Source: Venturia oleaginea
Lineage: Eukaryota; Ascomycota; Dothideomycetes; Venturiales; Venturiaceae
Direction of reading: 5' to 3'
Assembly: GCA_013176395.1 (NCBI GenBank)
Contig: JABMLP010000005.1
Span: 1,550,001-1,614,000, forward strand
DNA: 64,000 nucleotides
Shown: positions 7,843-18,667 of the stretch, one piece after another
Layout: each line of letters starts with the position of its first letter
How positions within the stretch are numbered: position 1 is the stretch's first letter
Notes under the pieces: model-generated
The model's input: only the letters and a program-made list of their open reading frames with translations
What the model was told of the DNA's origin: nothing
Databases searched by the model: none
Position numbers and translations under genes: made by a program

Positions 7843-9252
7843 TCAAGAACCACCAAGTAAATGCTCGATAGCTCCTTGCACACTACCACCACTCCGTCTC
7901 AACGCTGCAATGTTTCTCTCAAACTCGAAAAACCCCATATCGTTCAATTGCCTCAGTTGGCTCTCATACCGCTCCTCAGGCGGTCTTGTGTCGGCCGATT
8001 CTTGTGTCTCCTGTGGCATCATTCCCATCAAGGCTGGGTTGAAGAGTTGTGAGAATGGGTTGGAACCCGCAGCTCCTGCTCCCGCACCTGCACCGCCGTC
8101 TCCTCCACCCATCATTTGCATGAGGTTTCGCATCACCTCTGGATTCTGCATCATGTTTCTCGTCATTTCTGCCAGAGGGTTTGCCTCACCTGCTCCTCCT
8201 TGTGTTGCTCCGCCAAAGAGGCTCGCGAATGAATCCGCTCCTGCGTTCGTCGAAGGTGTACCTTGTCCTGTTGACGCGGCAGCTGGTGGTGTAGCTCCAG
8301 GTGTCGTGCCAGCGCCGCCCATGCCAGCCAACAACGCCGCTAAAGGGTTGGCGCTGCCAGCTCCTGATCCACCAGCACCTCCCATGTTACCGAGTAACGA
8401 TGCAAAAGGGTTTGCTGCGGCGTTGCCTGAGGGCGCGGCTCCCGTTCCTGCCCCTCCCGGAGTTTGATCCGTCACACCTGGAGCTGGGAAGTCACTGGTA
8501 CCTGCTGGTCCACCACCCATTTGTTCTTGCATTTGTAATTGCATACGGAGCATGTCGGGATTGAACAGCATACGGCGCATTTCTGGATTACGTATCATGC
8601 GTTGGAGTTGGGGATTGTCGCGCATCATGGGGTGCTGTTCCAAGATTCGAATCATGTCTGGATTGTTGAGGGCTTCATTCATGGTGGAGGCAAAGTTGGG
8701 ATCCTCGAGCATACGCAGCATTTCGCCAGGCGGTGGTGGCGCGCCCATCTGTGGCGTGTCAGTAATAAATCTGGATATAGCATGTTGTACGCTTACCCCA
8801 CCGTCTGCGCCAAACATGTTGGCATTGGGAAGGCCATGAAACCCAGCATACCGAGCTCCAGTGAGGCCTGCTAGAGGGTTGTTGGCGGTTCCCGTGGCCA
8901 TGGGCGGCAAGGCTGGAACTGCGGGCGTTGCGGCACTGGAGGCCAAAGAGACGGGGTTCTGTCGAGCATTGCTGGCGGCGCCTTTGACCATGTGTATTGT
9001 GTTGCCATCTTTGACATTGTGTGTGGAGAGAGTATCTTCGTTTTTCAGTACGCGACCGGAGTAGATCAGGCGTATACGTTCGACGGGCACGTCTGCGTAA
9101 TCTGGGCCAGAGAGCTTGTTCTTGACATCGCCGATGGTTGTAGTTGCTGGCAGCGTGAGGACGAACTTCTGGTCGTTGGAGGCTTTGACGTTGAAGGTGA
9201 GTTGTGTCTCGACTGGATCGCTGTCTGGAGCCGCGGTTGTTGCTTCCGCCAT
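7843..9252 (-). CDS. DSK2: Dsk2/ubiquilin-like shuttle protein (UBL-STI1-UBA)
   Basis: Ubiquitin-receptor adaptor that brings ubiquitylated cargo to the proteasome. I place the start at the ATG at 9252 (MAEATTAAPDS); an upstream in-frame ATG exists at 9315. Residues about 18-92 form a ubiquitin-like fold ending in NVKDGNTIHMVKG; Met/Asn/Pro-rich STI1 repeats follow (MLRMLEDPNFASTMNEALNN, and NPLAEMTRNMMQNPEVMRN), separated by Gly/Ala linkers; the C-terminus is a UBA domain (ERYESQLRQLNDMGFFEFERN to EHLLGGS). A probable 48-nt intron at 8749-8796 has GTAAGC, branch ACTGAC and CAG. Being a multiple of three it leaves the frame open either way; spliced out, it joins DGG to MGAPPPP and gives about 453 residues. 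Family assignment is firm. Confidence 0.93.
   Translation of the reverse strand: MAEATTAAPDSDPVETQLTFNVKASNDQKFVLTLPATTTIGDVKNKLSGPDYADVPVERIRLIYSGRVLKNEDTLSTHNVKDGNTIHMVKGAASNARQNPVSLASSAATPAVPALPPMATGTANNPLAGLTGARYAGFHGLPNANMFGADGGVSVQHAISRFITDTPQMGAPPPPGEMLRMLEDPNFASTMNEALNNPDMIRILEQHPMMRDNPQLQRMIRNPEMRRMLFNPDMLRMQLQMQEQMGGGPAGTSDFPAPGVTDQTPGGAGTGAAPSGNAAANPFASLLGNMGGAGGSGAGSANPLAALLAGMGGAGTTPGATPPAAASTGQGTPSTNAGADSFASLFGGATQGGAGEANPLAEMTRNMMQNPEVMRNLMQMMGGGDGGAGAGAGAAGSNPFSQLFNPALMGMMPQETQESADTRPPEERYESQLRQLNDMGFFEFERNIAALRRSGGSVQGAIEHLLGGS
8749..8796 (-). other. Probable in-frame intron of the Dsk2 gene
   Basis: On the minus strand the segment begins GTAAGC, contains TTACTGACAC as a fungal branch site and ends CCACAG. 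Its 16 encoded residues (VSVQHAISRFITDTPQ) fit poorly between the Gly-rich linker and the STI1 region. Phase 0, length 48. Confidence 0.75.
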
Positions 9253-9852
9253 GGTGGTGTATCGGCAGGTGGTAGAATGTGGTGAGTATTGGGAGGTGAC
9301 AGCTGGCTTGACCATGCACTGTTGAGAGAGAGTAGAAACGGAGTGATTGCAGGTGTATATCTCGTTTGCCGGTTCGGGAGCAGTGTTATCGTTATGTTGT
9401 AATCTTGTTGTATACTAAAAGGTGGATGGCAATAGAAAGTCGTGGTATGTCATAGTGCAAGCCTCTCCACGGCCGCCTCTGTTTCGCATTTAACCACAAA
9501 GCCGACTCGTCGAATCCAACGCCTGCGTGTGCATCGTATACTTAATACTCCAATTCTTCTGAACAGGAACGTATTTCCAGAATTGACGTATCAATCCCAA
9601 GCAAGGCAGCAAGGCAACCAGGCATTCAGGCGGCAAGGCGTGAGACGGTGACGGCGTTTTACTTTGATATCCCCGCCCTGACTATCTATTCATCCTCGGC
9701 CCAAGCAAGCCATTTCTGGTCGGTTAAACAGAACACATGAGGTGCTGGTAGGACTAGTATAGCTTGTAATTCAATTCAAACATCTTATCTCCCAGTCCCA
9801 CTCACTCAATTACTCCTCCTCTGCGTGATTCCATACCCCATACACAGACAGA
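9253..9852. promoter_or_regulatory. Shared intergenic region between divergent DSK2 and oxidoreductase genes
   Basis: 600 bp between two divergently transcribed host genes, so it should hold both promoters. It contains pyrimidine-rich stretches (about 9780-9850) just upstream of the oxidoreductase start. I see no specific operator or RNA gene. Confidence 0.4.
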
Positions 9853-10969
9853 ATGCGCGGCATTCAGATAACCCAATATGTCAAGGTACCACGTCTCCCT
9901 CCACCAGCTCCATTTGCATGGCTCACAGTCCCAGGGCCCAGAAGAGCTCAAAGTCGTCGACCTCCCCGACCCGACTCCCTCTCCATCTGAATACCTAATC
10001 GCTATCCACGCAACCGCAACAAACTTCTTCGACCTCCTCCAGATCCGCGGCAAATACCAACACCAGCCCAAGCTCCCTTGGATCTCCGGTGCTGAGTTTT
10101 CAGGTGTCGTCTTGAAAACCCCTGCCTCGAACCCGAAGTACAAGGTAGGAGACAAGGTCTTTGGCAGCGCACAGGGAGGATATGCGACGTTGATTACCGC
10201 GTCCGAGGAGAGGCTAAGGCCGATTCCCAAAGGATGGGGCTTCCTTGAGGCGGCCGGGCTGTTTGTTACTGCGCCTACTAGTTACGCGGCTCTGGTCCAG
10301 CGAGCCGGTGTTAAGAAGGGTGAATTGCTCCCGTCTGCAATGTTTTCGAAATGGCCGTCAAGCTAATCTTGGTGTCTGCTAGGCGACTACGTCCTCGTCC
10401 ACGCGGCAGCAGGCGGCGTAGGTCTTGCAGCTGTGCAAATCGCAAAGGCCTTCGGTGCGACTGTAATCGCGACAGCCGGTTCCCAACATAAACTCGACGT
10501 GGCAAAATCCTTCGGTGCAGACTTCGGAATTGATTACAGGGACAAAGATTGGCCTCAGAAGGTCAAGAAAATTACGCCCAAAGGAAAAGGCGTGGACATT
10601 GTTTATGATCCGGTCGGTCTCATCACAGAGAGTACCAAATGTACCGCATGGAACGGTCGACTTTTGGTGATTGGATTTGCAGCGGGTGAGATTGAGAAGG
10701 TGGCTACGAACAGGATGCTGTTGAAGAACATCTCCGTTGTGGGACTGCATTGGGGAGCCTACTCCATCAACGAGCCAGAGACAATTGAGGTCGTTTGGAA
10801 TGGCTTGTTCGACATCATGGAGAGTGGCAAGTTCAAGGGGACTTGTTTCACAGACAAGGAGTACGTTGGACTCGAGACGGTGGGTGAGGCTCTCAAGGCC
10901 CTCGGTGCGAGAGACACTTGGGGTAAAGTTGTGGTCAAAGTACCCCAAACCGGTGCAAGCAAGATCTAG
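9853..10969 (+). CDS. NAD(P)H:quinone oxidoreductase-like MDR protein (3 exons)
   Basis: Medium-chain dehydrogenase/reductase of the zeta-crystallin/quinone oxidoreductase type, expected to reduce quinones or enones with NADPH. Exons 9853-9885, 9935-10319 and 10383-10969 join to 334 residues. The introns (49 and 63 nt) carry GT...AG ends and branch-like CTCAC and CTAATC. The start MRGIQITQYVK matches the family's N-terminus, whereas the ATG at 9878 lies within intron-disrupted sequence in another frame. The N-terminal GroES-like domain includes NFFDLLQIRGKYQ and GAEFSGVV; the Rossmann nucleotide-binding motif is AAAGGVGLAAVQIAK, formed across the second splice junction. I saw no catalytic zinc cysteine set, which fits the zinc-free subgroup. 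Confidence 0.9.
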
Positions 10970-13900
10970 ATTTGAAAGTTTGATTTCCTGTATCACAAAG
11001 CGAATGGCCATTGTATCGAACTTTGGAAACATTTTAAAGACCGCCAGGCTCATGAAACTTCATATGAACAAGAGAAGACTCAGGTACGCGATTATAGTTT
11101 GATGTGACTCTCGAAGACGATATTGGCTTTTCAAGTCCCTATAATGGACGATCTGATCGATGTTGAGGAGTCCAGTCGTCGATATCCGAATTTATCCTCC
11201 CAAATCTGGCTGTCAGTCAGTAGCCAGCCTTTGCAGGCCGAGTTTAACTCTTGAATCTGGAGATGAGACTCTCCACTTACGGAATGCCTCTCCAGCAACC
11301 ATCACCATCATCAGCTCAATCATCACAGGGAATCTTACTCTCACTACTATCCCTCACGCCTGCCGCCCGTTCCATTTGGTATATTGATGAAAGCCTTCTT
11401 GAGACCATCGAAATGAACCTCAAGGCCCCCGTGTGTGTCGGATGTTTGGACTGGCGCCACAGAATGAGGCCGCAGGTAACACGAATGGTTGATGTACTTC
11501 CTTGTTACTCAAACAAAACTGGGCCCACTCTTCAAAGTGCTGACATCTAAGAAAAAACCCGGTCTGATATTATCTCAAAAAGTCAACCCAGGTCCAAAGC
11601 TGGCCAGCTTCCACCTGATTGGTACAGTTCTCGATTCCCTGAACCTTTCTCTTCGTCCTAGACTTGTTCCTGACGCTATTACCTCTGCGTGTCGTTGTCT
11701 CTGCTCCCCTATCAATGGGTTTACAAATCAACCCTGCTCCAACTTTGGAGACGATGGTTTGGAAGTAGTAACTGTTATGGAACGACCGCCTTTCAGCACA
11801 TATTCATAGGTCTTTTGGTCGTCTGATGAGTTCCCTGGCTTGCCATCTTGTCCAGAGAGGAGCGAGCGTGGCAGTAAAACCATACGTCATCCTTCGTCAA
11901 CACCAGCCAATGCTTGTAGTTCCTCGACCTTCTTCTCTATTGCCAGAACATGGCAGGTACTATTGAAGCGATCTTTGGGCTTCACGAGCTCACCATCTTG
12001 GGCGCCGTCACAGTAGTGCTCTGGGGGTGGTAGGAATGCACGCCGAACATCTGTTGCCGGCAGCATTTCGAAGACTTCAAATACAAAACCGCAGCGTTTC
12101 GAATTTAACCAAACGACTGCAGCGAACAATCGGTTCCAATTCAATACACCGATCGCATCCTTGCTCCTGAACTCTCTGCTATGACCTGATCTTTGAACTA
12201 CTCCAGGAGACATGGGGAAATATTAAGAGTTCTAATATTGCGATACCTGTAGCATCCTGATGCTGATGGAGAGAACATGGTTCAGATCTCTGCTTGAAAA
12301 TGCCTTATTCATTTATGCTCGAAATTACCGCTTAATGTCCGAAGATTGCCACCGTTTCTACCTGGCATGAGACATTTGTGCCGTTGCAGGGCCCTTCATT
12401 GGACATGCTTTGCTACGTGTCATCCATGACGAGGGATAACGAGGTGACGCCTTTGCATGCTGTTGGGTCGGCACTGAAGGGTGTTGAGAAACGCCGACTT
12501 TTTGAGGTTATAAGGTCAAGCTTGTTGACCTAAGAGCCGATGAAGATGCTGGAACGATTCGCGCTTCATGCTGCGAATAAGCAAGGGGGAATGCGTGGAG
12601 TAAACCTCGAAAGGAGAGGATTTGGGGAGTGATATGTGCAAGTGTGTTTGCTTCATGACCCTTCTATATTATGATACTCTTACTGTTATTCCATTGTCAT
12701 TAAGTGAGGGAAATCGCCTCGTAATCGGTTCTGTTTCGAAGCTGGACAAAAAGCCATTATGAGGCAAGCTCATCTTTTGCATACTAGAGAGCAAATGATC
12801 GATGATGTTTCAATCCAAGCACCCGATAAGTGGACTCGTGATTTCGACTTTGGGTTTCACCGCTATTCCTGAAGCGTGCTCATCATTGCTACTGGGACGC
12901 AGATTTATTTCCGAGATTGAAACTCTCGACAGATGGGTCCTGGCGTACAAGATACGAGATCCGCACTGGTTTTCAGGACGTATTATCTCGACTTTAGGAA
13001 GGAAATTTGGCTTGAAGTGTGCTGCGTCTCTCGTCGTAGGATGACTCTCAGACTTGGTTGGTGACATGCTGATCTGGTTTGGCAAAATGAGCATGGCTGC
13101 TGCTGCGAATGCGAATCACGTCTAGGTGGGTTGATTAATCGCTCTGAGCAAGCTACTCGTTGGCTTTCTTGAACAGTGTGAGATTTGGAAAAGCCTTCCC
13201 CAATCGCTGATGATGTCGGAAGGTTCGTCGCCAGGAATTTATCGCTGTTGACCTCGGAAACAAACCCTCGCTACCTACCACCATAGCACGACTATCTCAG
13301 AGTTACCTCTAGAGGAGCCCGTTCTCCGCTATTTTAACAAATCGCCCTCCCAATTTCCAACCTAGCCCGCGACTGAAGCCATTGCCTGTTGCAGATACTC
13401 CATGTCGAATGCCTCGTCGTGGATCTGTTTGTTTGCCTGAATAATGGCAGTTTCAAGGTATGGGCTGTATTTTCCGGCTGGGATTCTTTAAGGGTGGTCG
13501 GAGATGAGAAGTGGGCGATGCATTTTGTTCCATAGCTCAGGCGGCAAGCTGAAAAGTGGTGGTGGTGTTTCAAAGGTGGTGGCAAGTGGGAGGGTATGGT
13601 GATGGTGAGGAGGATTAGGACATGCCTCAATAGGCCCTAGCGGCTAATCTATTACACCCCCGATATCCTATCTGATGCCGCGCGGACAAAGCCAAGGAGC
13701 TCTCACCACTCTGACGGCCCCTTTTTCACCATCAGCTCTCCTGACCAGTTCTCCGATGATGCATTCCAACCACACGCAGTTCTTTCTAGCCAATTGATGA
13801 GATATTCATCTCGCAAACATGTCTTTTTGGAATACTTCGCGACGAGCTTTCTCGCCGCCATAGTCGCACCATGTGCGTGCCCAGTCTAGGTACGAGACAT

Positions 13901-14872
13901 ACGGGGATCTAGGCTTCGAATTCTTGCCGCTGGGAAAAGAAAAAGAAATGATGCTGGCTGAATGGCGAAGTGAGGGGGCCACAGTGGCGCAGAGCCTGCT
14001 AATCGTGGTGTCCTTTCTAGCTGGTCACAAATCGGATAATGCCTACAACAATAACATTATGAAAAACAGCAAGCAAAACCAAGCCATTTCCAGTCGACAG
14101 CAAGGCGTAAATCCGGACTGCGATAAGAACTGGTTATTCATTCATCAAACGTATTTGACATTGCAATGCGCCATTGATTCAGCTTGAATTGCACAGCATC
14201 ACCTCTGTCTGACAAGGACTCAACGACAGACAACGCGCCCGCCGACTGAAAGGAATTACTCGAGAATATCAACTGGTTCTGCAACAGTGCAACTACAAGT
14301 TCCAGACACCAGCCGCCGTGGGCTAACTTATTCTTGTACATGTTGTCTAGCCGAGGACGCACAGAGATGCCGCGCCTACTCGTGTGGTAGCAACAGTTCA
14401 ACCACCGCCATCACCTTGGAGTGCTGCAAATAAGTCAAGTACTATGGCATTGCTACATCTACAGTCATTGTCCCGCTTCCAGATCACCATCGTGACAGGG
14501 TAAGCGACATGGGTTCTGCAGGCGCATCCTGACTCAGGAGGTCACCTACTCTCTTAGTATACTGAAACGCGTACAATCCACAGGCATGTCCTCCTTCTGA
14601 TTGAATTCCACAGTGACGTCCTATTGTCGCCTGACAGTAGCGGCGCTGACGGTCACATCGCCACTGGACATGGTCCATCTCGAGAAGTTGTACGCTCGAA
14701 ACCCAAAAAATACTCCTGAACTTGACTTCTTTGGTATCGACAGAAGACGCCCCCATCGAAGCTTCGAAGCTATATATGAGTACCATGGAACACCCAATTC
14801 AACTTCATCATCACTGCAACCACTTACCACACTCTACCAACCATCGCATCATTGAATACGGCCTTTCTAACT
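10970..14872. other. 3.9-kb gene-poor interval
   Basis: Between the oxidoreductase and the cutinase I find no recognisable gene family, LTR, terminal inverted repeat or RNA gene. Only short open frames occur; the most protein-like is listed separately at 11887-12213. The interval may contain decayed genes or repeats with no surviving signature. The last about 150 bp before 14873 include a TATATATGAG element at 14771 that could serve the cutinase promoter. Confidence 0.5.
11887..12213 (-). CDS. Hypothetical protein, 108 residues (weak)
   Basis: Open frame with an ATG at 12213. It begins MSPGVVQRSGHSREF and contains WLNSKRCGFVFEVFEM and FLPPPEHYCDGAQDGE, a composition more protein-like than neighbouring frames, and it ends in a short helical EKKVEELQALAG. 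I recognise no family. It could be an exon or remnant of a larger gene. Confidence 0.25.
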   Translation of the reverse strand: MSPGVVQRSGHSREFRSKDAIGVLNWNRLFAAVVWLNSKRCGFVFEVFEMLPATDVRRAFLPPPEHYCDGAQDGELVKPKDRFNSTCHVLAIEKKVEELQALAGVDEG

Positions 14873-15873
14873 ATGTCTTCATTCACCCACCCTCTCTTGT
14901 TCTCTGCTCTTGCGGCAGCAGCAGCTCTGCCACAGTTTCCATCCTTCCCTGGTCTGCCTTCTTTCGGAGGCGGTTCCCCGGGTAGTACTCCCTCCATACC
15001 CACCGGTTCATCGTCTTTCCCATCCGGACTCGGTTCTGGTTTGGGAGGTGGCTTTTCTCTTCCTACTGGTCTTCCTTCTTTCGGAAGCGGATTCGGAAGC
15101 GGATTCGGTGGTGGTCTTGGGTCCGGGTCTGGGAGCATTCCTGCTTTGCCTACCACGCCTACCTCAGGCGCCGTCAGTGCAGGGTCCTGTACCGATTTCA
15201 TGCTCATCTTCGCCCGAGGCACATCTGAGCCACAAGGCTTTGGCTCTGTCGGCGGGCCGTTGGATTCAGCGCTGAAGAAACAATTCACCTCCTATAGCAG
15301 CTACGCTGTTGTATACCCCGCTGGCTTCGACCAAAACTCTGCTTCTGGATCTGCAGATGCCTTGTAAGTCACTCGCAGCTTTGCGCACCAACTTTGGAAA
15401 TATAGTGGCTGATGCAATCGGCTGAACATAGGAAGAAAATGACCACTGTGATCGGGAGCTGCCCAAACACCAAGTTCATTGTGTCCGGGTACTCCCAAGG
15501 CGCAAGTTTGGTCCATGGCATCAAAGCGACTAGTGCCGTGAAGAATTCTGTCAGTTCCGTATTACTCTTCGGTGATGTATGTTCTCATAGATGGGCAGTG
15601 TTCCTTCAGAATCCATTCGACTCCCGAATCACTACCTATCAATAGCAAAATGCAGTTGCTGACTCCAGGTGATAGCCATACAACGCATACCCTGGCAACC
15701 CCAGCGCAGCGAATCTTCCTGTCAATGACAACAGCCGCATCTTCGACGCTTGCAACTCAGGCGACTCCGTTTGTGGGACGAAGAATGCCTTGGGAACTGG
15801 ATCATCTCATTTGGGTTATGGTACTGTCGTGCCCGCCGCGGCCGCTTTTGCGAAGAAAGTTTCTGGGTCTTGA
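14873..15873 (+). CDS. Secreted cutinase (3 exons) with Gly/Ser/Pro/Phe-rich N-terminal linker
   Basis: Serine esterase of the cutinase family, which hydrolyses cutin or other polyesters outside the cell. Exons 14873-15363, 15432-15576 and 15676-15873 give 277 residues; introns of 68 and 99 nt have GTAAGT/GTATGT donors, and the second has branch CTGAC. The signal peptide is MSSFTHPLLFSALAAAAALP. Residues about 20-100 are low-complexity (repeated GFGSG, SFPGLPSFGGG), unusual in length for the family. The catalytic domain begins near SCTDFMLIFARGTSEP. The triad is Ser185 in GYSQG, Asp242 in GDSVC and His257 in SHLGYG, with flanking cysteines present. The gene appears intact. Confidence 0.92.
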
Positions 15874-16270
15874 AAGGAGCTTGGCAATTATGTGAGCGAG
15901 ATAGGAGTGGATCAGGACACTCATTGAAGCAGAGTGGGATTTTGATTGGAAGACGGCTTTTGACCATATCAATTCGCTGTATATACTAGGATCTGTTCCA
16001 TTCACTTCGTGCTATTTGAAAGCGGGACTTTCAAGCATTTTCGCCCTTGGTTGATGATGCAGAGGGATTCCATTTCAGAGTACCTTCGTCGTTGACCTTT
16101 GCTGAGCTTACTCCGTGTCATCTGACCGTTTTCGGTCCCTCGTTAAACATATATGAATGGCAATCAGTGAGATCGATTAACGCAAATCATTCCTGATAGT
16201 ATTCGCCTTGGCCGTTATTTTTGCAGAGATTTCCACCCGGCAGCTTTTTTGCAAGTTCCTTCGGACTCTT
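15874..16270. other. Intergenic, convergent 3' ends
   Basis: About 400 bp between the convergent cutinase and IFI6-like genes. No further gene or repeat was recognised; it should contain both transcription ends. Confidence 0.4.
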
Positions 16271-16646
16271 TCACTTCTTGATCCAGGCCAGCACACCACC
16301 ACCAGCAGCGACGATAGCTCCCCTGACTTGTGTGACCGCTGTGACAATTCCTACACCAGCGCCTCCAGTAGCGGCACTCTGGCCAACGGCGAACCAACTC
16401 CCTGCAATTACGTTTGGCATCGTTGCTTGTGCGGCCGCAGCTGCGCTTCCTGAGAGTGGACGATGAGCTTAAGAAGTTGTCTCTGTTCGCGCGTGACTCA
16501 CCTGGTACAACGGCACCGGAAGTGAAGCCAAGGCCTGAGAGTAAAGGAAAAGTAACAGCCGCTGGGGCAGCTATAATGGCGCCAGCAGCAATGGCCAGAG
16601 TGGCACCGACTGCGCCGACGGGGTTCTGCTGAGCCGACGCGATACC
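16271..16646 (-). CDS. IFI6/ISG12-like (Ifi-6-16 family) small hydrophobic protein, 5' end unresolved
   Basis: Two exons on the minus strand, 16646-16502 and 16449-16271, around a 52-nt intron (GTGAGT...CAG), encode a Gly/Ala-rich membrane-type protein. It reads GIASAQQNPVGAVGATLAIA, then AAPAAVTFPLLSGLGFTSGA, then across the splice VVPGSAAAAAQATMPN, and ends TQVRGAIVAAGGGVLAWIKK. This pattern matches the Ifi-6-16/ISG12 family, known in animals for interferon induction and also found in fungi with unknown roles. No in-frame ATG precedes it before a stop, but ATATCCAG just upstream is a plausible acceptor, so a first exon may lie further up. That region now holds a 144-bp tandem repeat, so 5' truncation is also possible. 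Confidence 0.6.
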
Positions 16647-16655
16647 CTGGATATC

Positions 16656-16931
16656 TATCCAATATGATCAACTGGTTGGGAGGTTGATATGAGTTTCCAC
16701 CTGAAAATTTGTATGGAGCGCCTTGTTGCCTGAGAAATATTTTGTTAGAAGCCTCTGGTTGCGTACAATACCAACCGGAAACTCATGCGCCCTACATTCT
16801 ATCCAAAATGACCAACTGATTGGGAGGTTGATACCAGTTTCCACCTGAAAATTTGTATGGAGCGCCTTGTTGCCTGAGAAATATTTTGTTAGAAGCCTCC
16901 GGTTGCGTACAAATCCAACCGGAAACTCATG
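16656..16931. repeat. 144-bp tandem duplication with fold-back ends
   Basis: Two head-to-tail copies (16656-16799 and 16800-16931) that are almost identical over TTTCCACCTGAAAATTTGTA and on through TTGTTAGAAGCCTC. Within a copy, ATGAGTTTCC near the start and GGAAACTCAT near the end are inverted repeats, as are GGTTG and CAACC, so each unit can form a hairpin. It sits immediately upstream of the IFI6-like gene. Confidence 0.85.
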
Positions 16932-17555
16932 TTCCCAGACGGATTTTGCCCAAACTCGAGAATATCATTTGGAATGTACATGCGCAGACATTGGCAAAGT
17001 TGCATGCAAAAATTCCTTGCTGTTGTCGCGCAAGTTGAGGGTGAAGTTTTGGACGAGGCATTAGGGAAAATCAGCGAGAAACACCAAAACTGCAGCTGGC
17101 TACGGTTGTACAATAATAAAAACCACGTCGAGATAAGAATTGAAGCTAGTATTTAGATGCATTTGGATGTAACTAGACAAAATTGAATGCATTTGGATGC
17201 ATTTGGAGTTCGTTGCAGTCACGTGAGGAGCGAATTCAGATATGTTCAGCGTGAGCGGGATCGGGAATCGCGGAGAATATAGGCGTGTAAGTGAGAGTCC
17301 ATATAATAACACCAAACCCAGACAACAGTTTATCAATTTTTGGACTTATCGACCCGCGTATTGATGAATCCAACACCAACCCGATCCCAATTTACAGTCG
17401 CGTTTGGATCGTATGTGTTTTAATCCATTTGGATACATTTAGATGCATTTGAATACGTTTAAATGCATTTGACTGTACTCAGACAACAGTTCATCGAGTT
17501 TGACCGGATTATTGAGACGCGCATTGATGAATCCAACCCCAACCTCATCTACTAT
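16932..17555. repeat. AT-rich region with degenerate ATGCATTTGGATGCATTTGG motifs and a partial direct repeat
   Basis: From about 17150 to 17475 variants of (G)ATGCATTTGG recur, for example near 17155, 17189 and 17451. A separate imperfect direct repeat (AGACAACAGTT...TGATGAATCCAAC) occurs at about 17323 and 17482. No coding sequence was recognised. Confidence 0.55.
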
Positions 17556-17887
17556 TGTTAAGGGATGGAATCCTTCTCTCTAGCTTATCCATGACTGGAT
17601 TTCCAATTGTTCTCTTGTTATTCTGCAAGCTGTCATGTTCTATTTTGCAAGCTGTCATGTTCTATTTTGCAAGCTGTCATGTTCTATTTTGCAAGCTGTC
17701 ATGTTCTATTTTGCAAGCTGTCACGTTTCCATTTAAAGATACTTTCTAGAAGGATCTATTGTAAGAGGAGGATTATATATACGAGCTATCCTTTCTGTAC
17801 TTACACTTTCTTCTCTGTACTTAGATACTTGAAATATAAGCTGTCTTCCCTCACTTGCGAAACACCTTTGAGGGTTGAACTCTTACA
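17556..17887 (+). repeat. Solo LTR of family A with perfect TSD
   Basis: 332-bp family-A LTR with five 22-bp units, from TGTTAAGGG to CTCTTACA. It is flanked on both sides by ACTAT (17551-17555 and 17888-17892), the 5-bp target duplication of a Gypsy insertion. No internal sequence remains, so this is a true solo LTR. Confidence 0.95.
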
Positions 17888-18143
17888 ACTATCGTCTCCG
17901 CAAACCGTCCTGCTGCAAGCTGATGTCCAGAGCCTTGAGCCTCTCCCCAAACTGTTGCCTCCCAGTTATGGCATTGGCAAGAGTAGGAGCGCGATATAGC
18001 AAGCAGGGAGAGCGACTAGCAGCAGGTAGGCTCCGACTATAAGACGGCAGGTCTATAGCACGATCGGCGCCATACAATACGGCAGCTACCAGACAGCCTC
18101 GTCTACGGGCATACCCGGAGTATCACACCCAAGCAGCGAAATC

Positions 18144-18608
18144 ACGACTACGATGGTTACTATTGTCTCCAGCATCACACAACCAAATACACTGCCGCAT
18201 GGGAATCTGGTGCAAGGCAACTTTCACAAGCAGAAACATACTTAGGGAACCCATTGCCCTTGAGGGATAAGGCGAAACAGATAGACAAAGCTGAGCACTA
18301 GAGGGAGACTGTAGGTAGAAGGATAGCGAAACACGAGGCATTGCCTCTTGAGTCTACATAGCACAGATATACTAGCAGAGTGACCAGTATCTACAAGAGC
18401 CAGCGGGCATTTGGAGATACTGGTTAAGGGAAAAGAGGGAGGACGGAGGGGACAGCTGGTCTTGTTTCAGTGAACGGGGCGAAGTGGGGCGCGGTGGATT
18501 ATATAATCTATCACGTGTCGGCTGTCTGATGAAGTCCTCCTAACCGGACATAGCTGCCTGATTAAGCGGCTGCAACCGAGTAGGATAAAATCAATCAATC
18601 AATCAATC
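18144..18608 (+). mobile_element. SINE-like / short non-LTR insertion, copy 2
   Basis: Near-identical to 6509-6975, from ACGACTACGATGG to the (AATC)n tail, differing by a few substitutions and a small indel. The flanks do not show an obvious target duplication; the left flank is unassigned sequence (17893-18143) and the right flank reaches remnants of Gypsy family E. Confidence 0.85.
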
Positions 18609-18667
18609 ACTCGTTAGAGATTATCTTTGCAATACACTCTACCCTACACTTCTATCACATCTTTACA

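Noticed and set aside
7861..9325. Several + strand frames opposite Dsk2.
   Set aside because: Antisense shadows of a GC-rich gene; no domain or start context.
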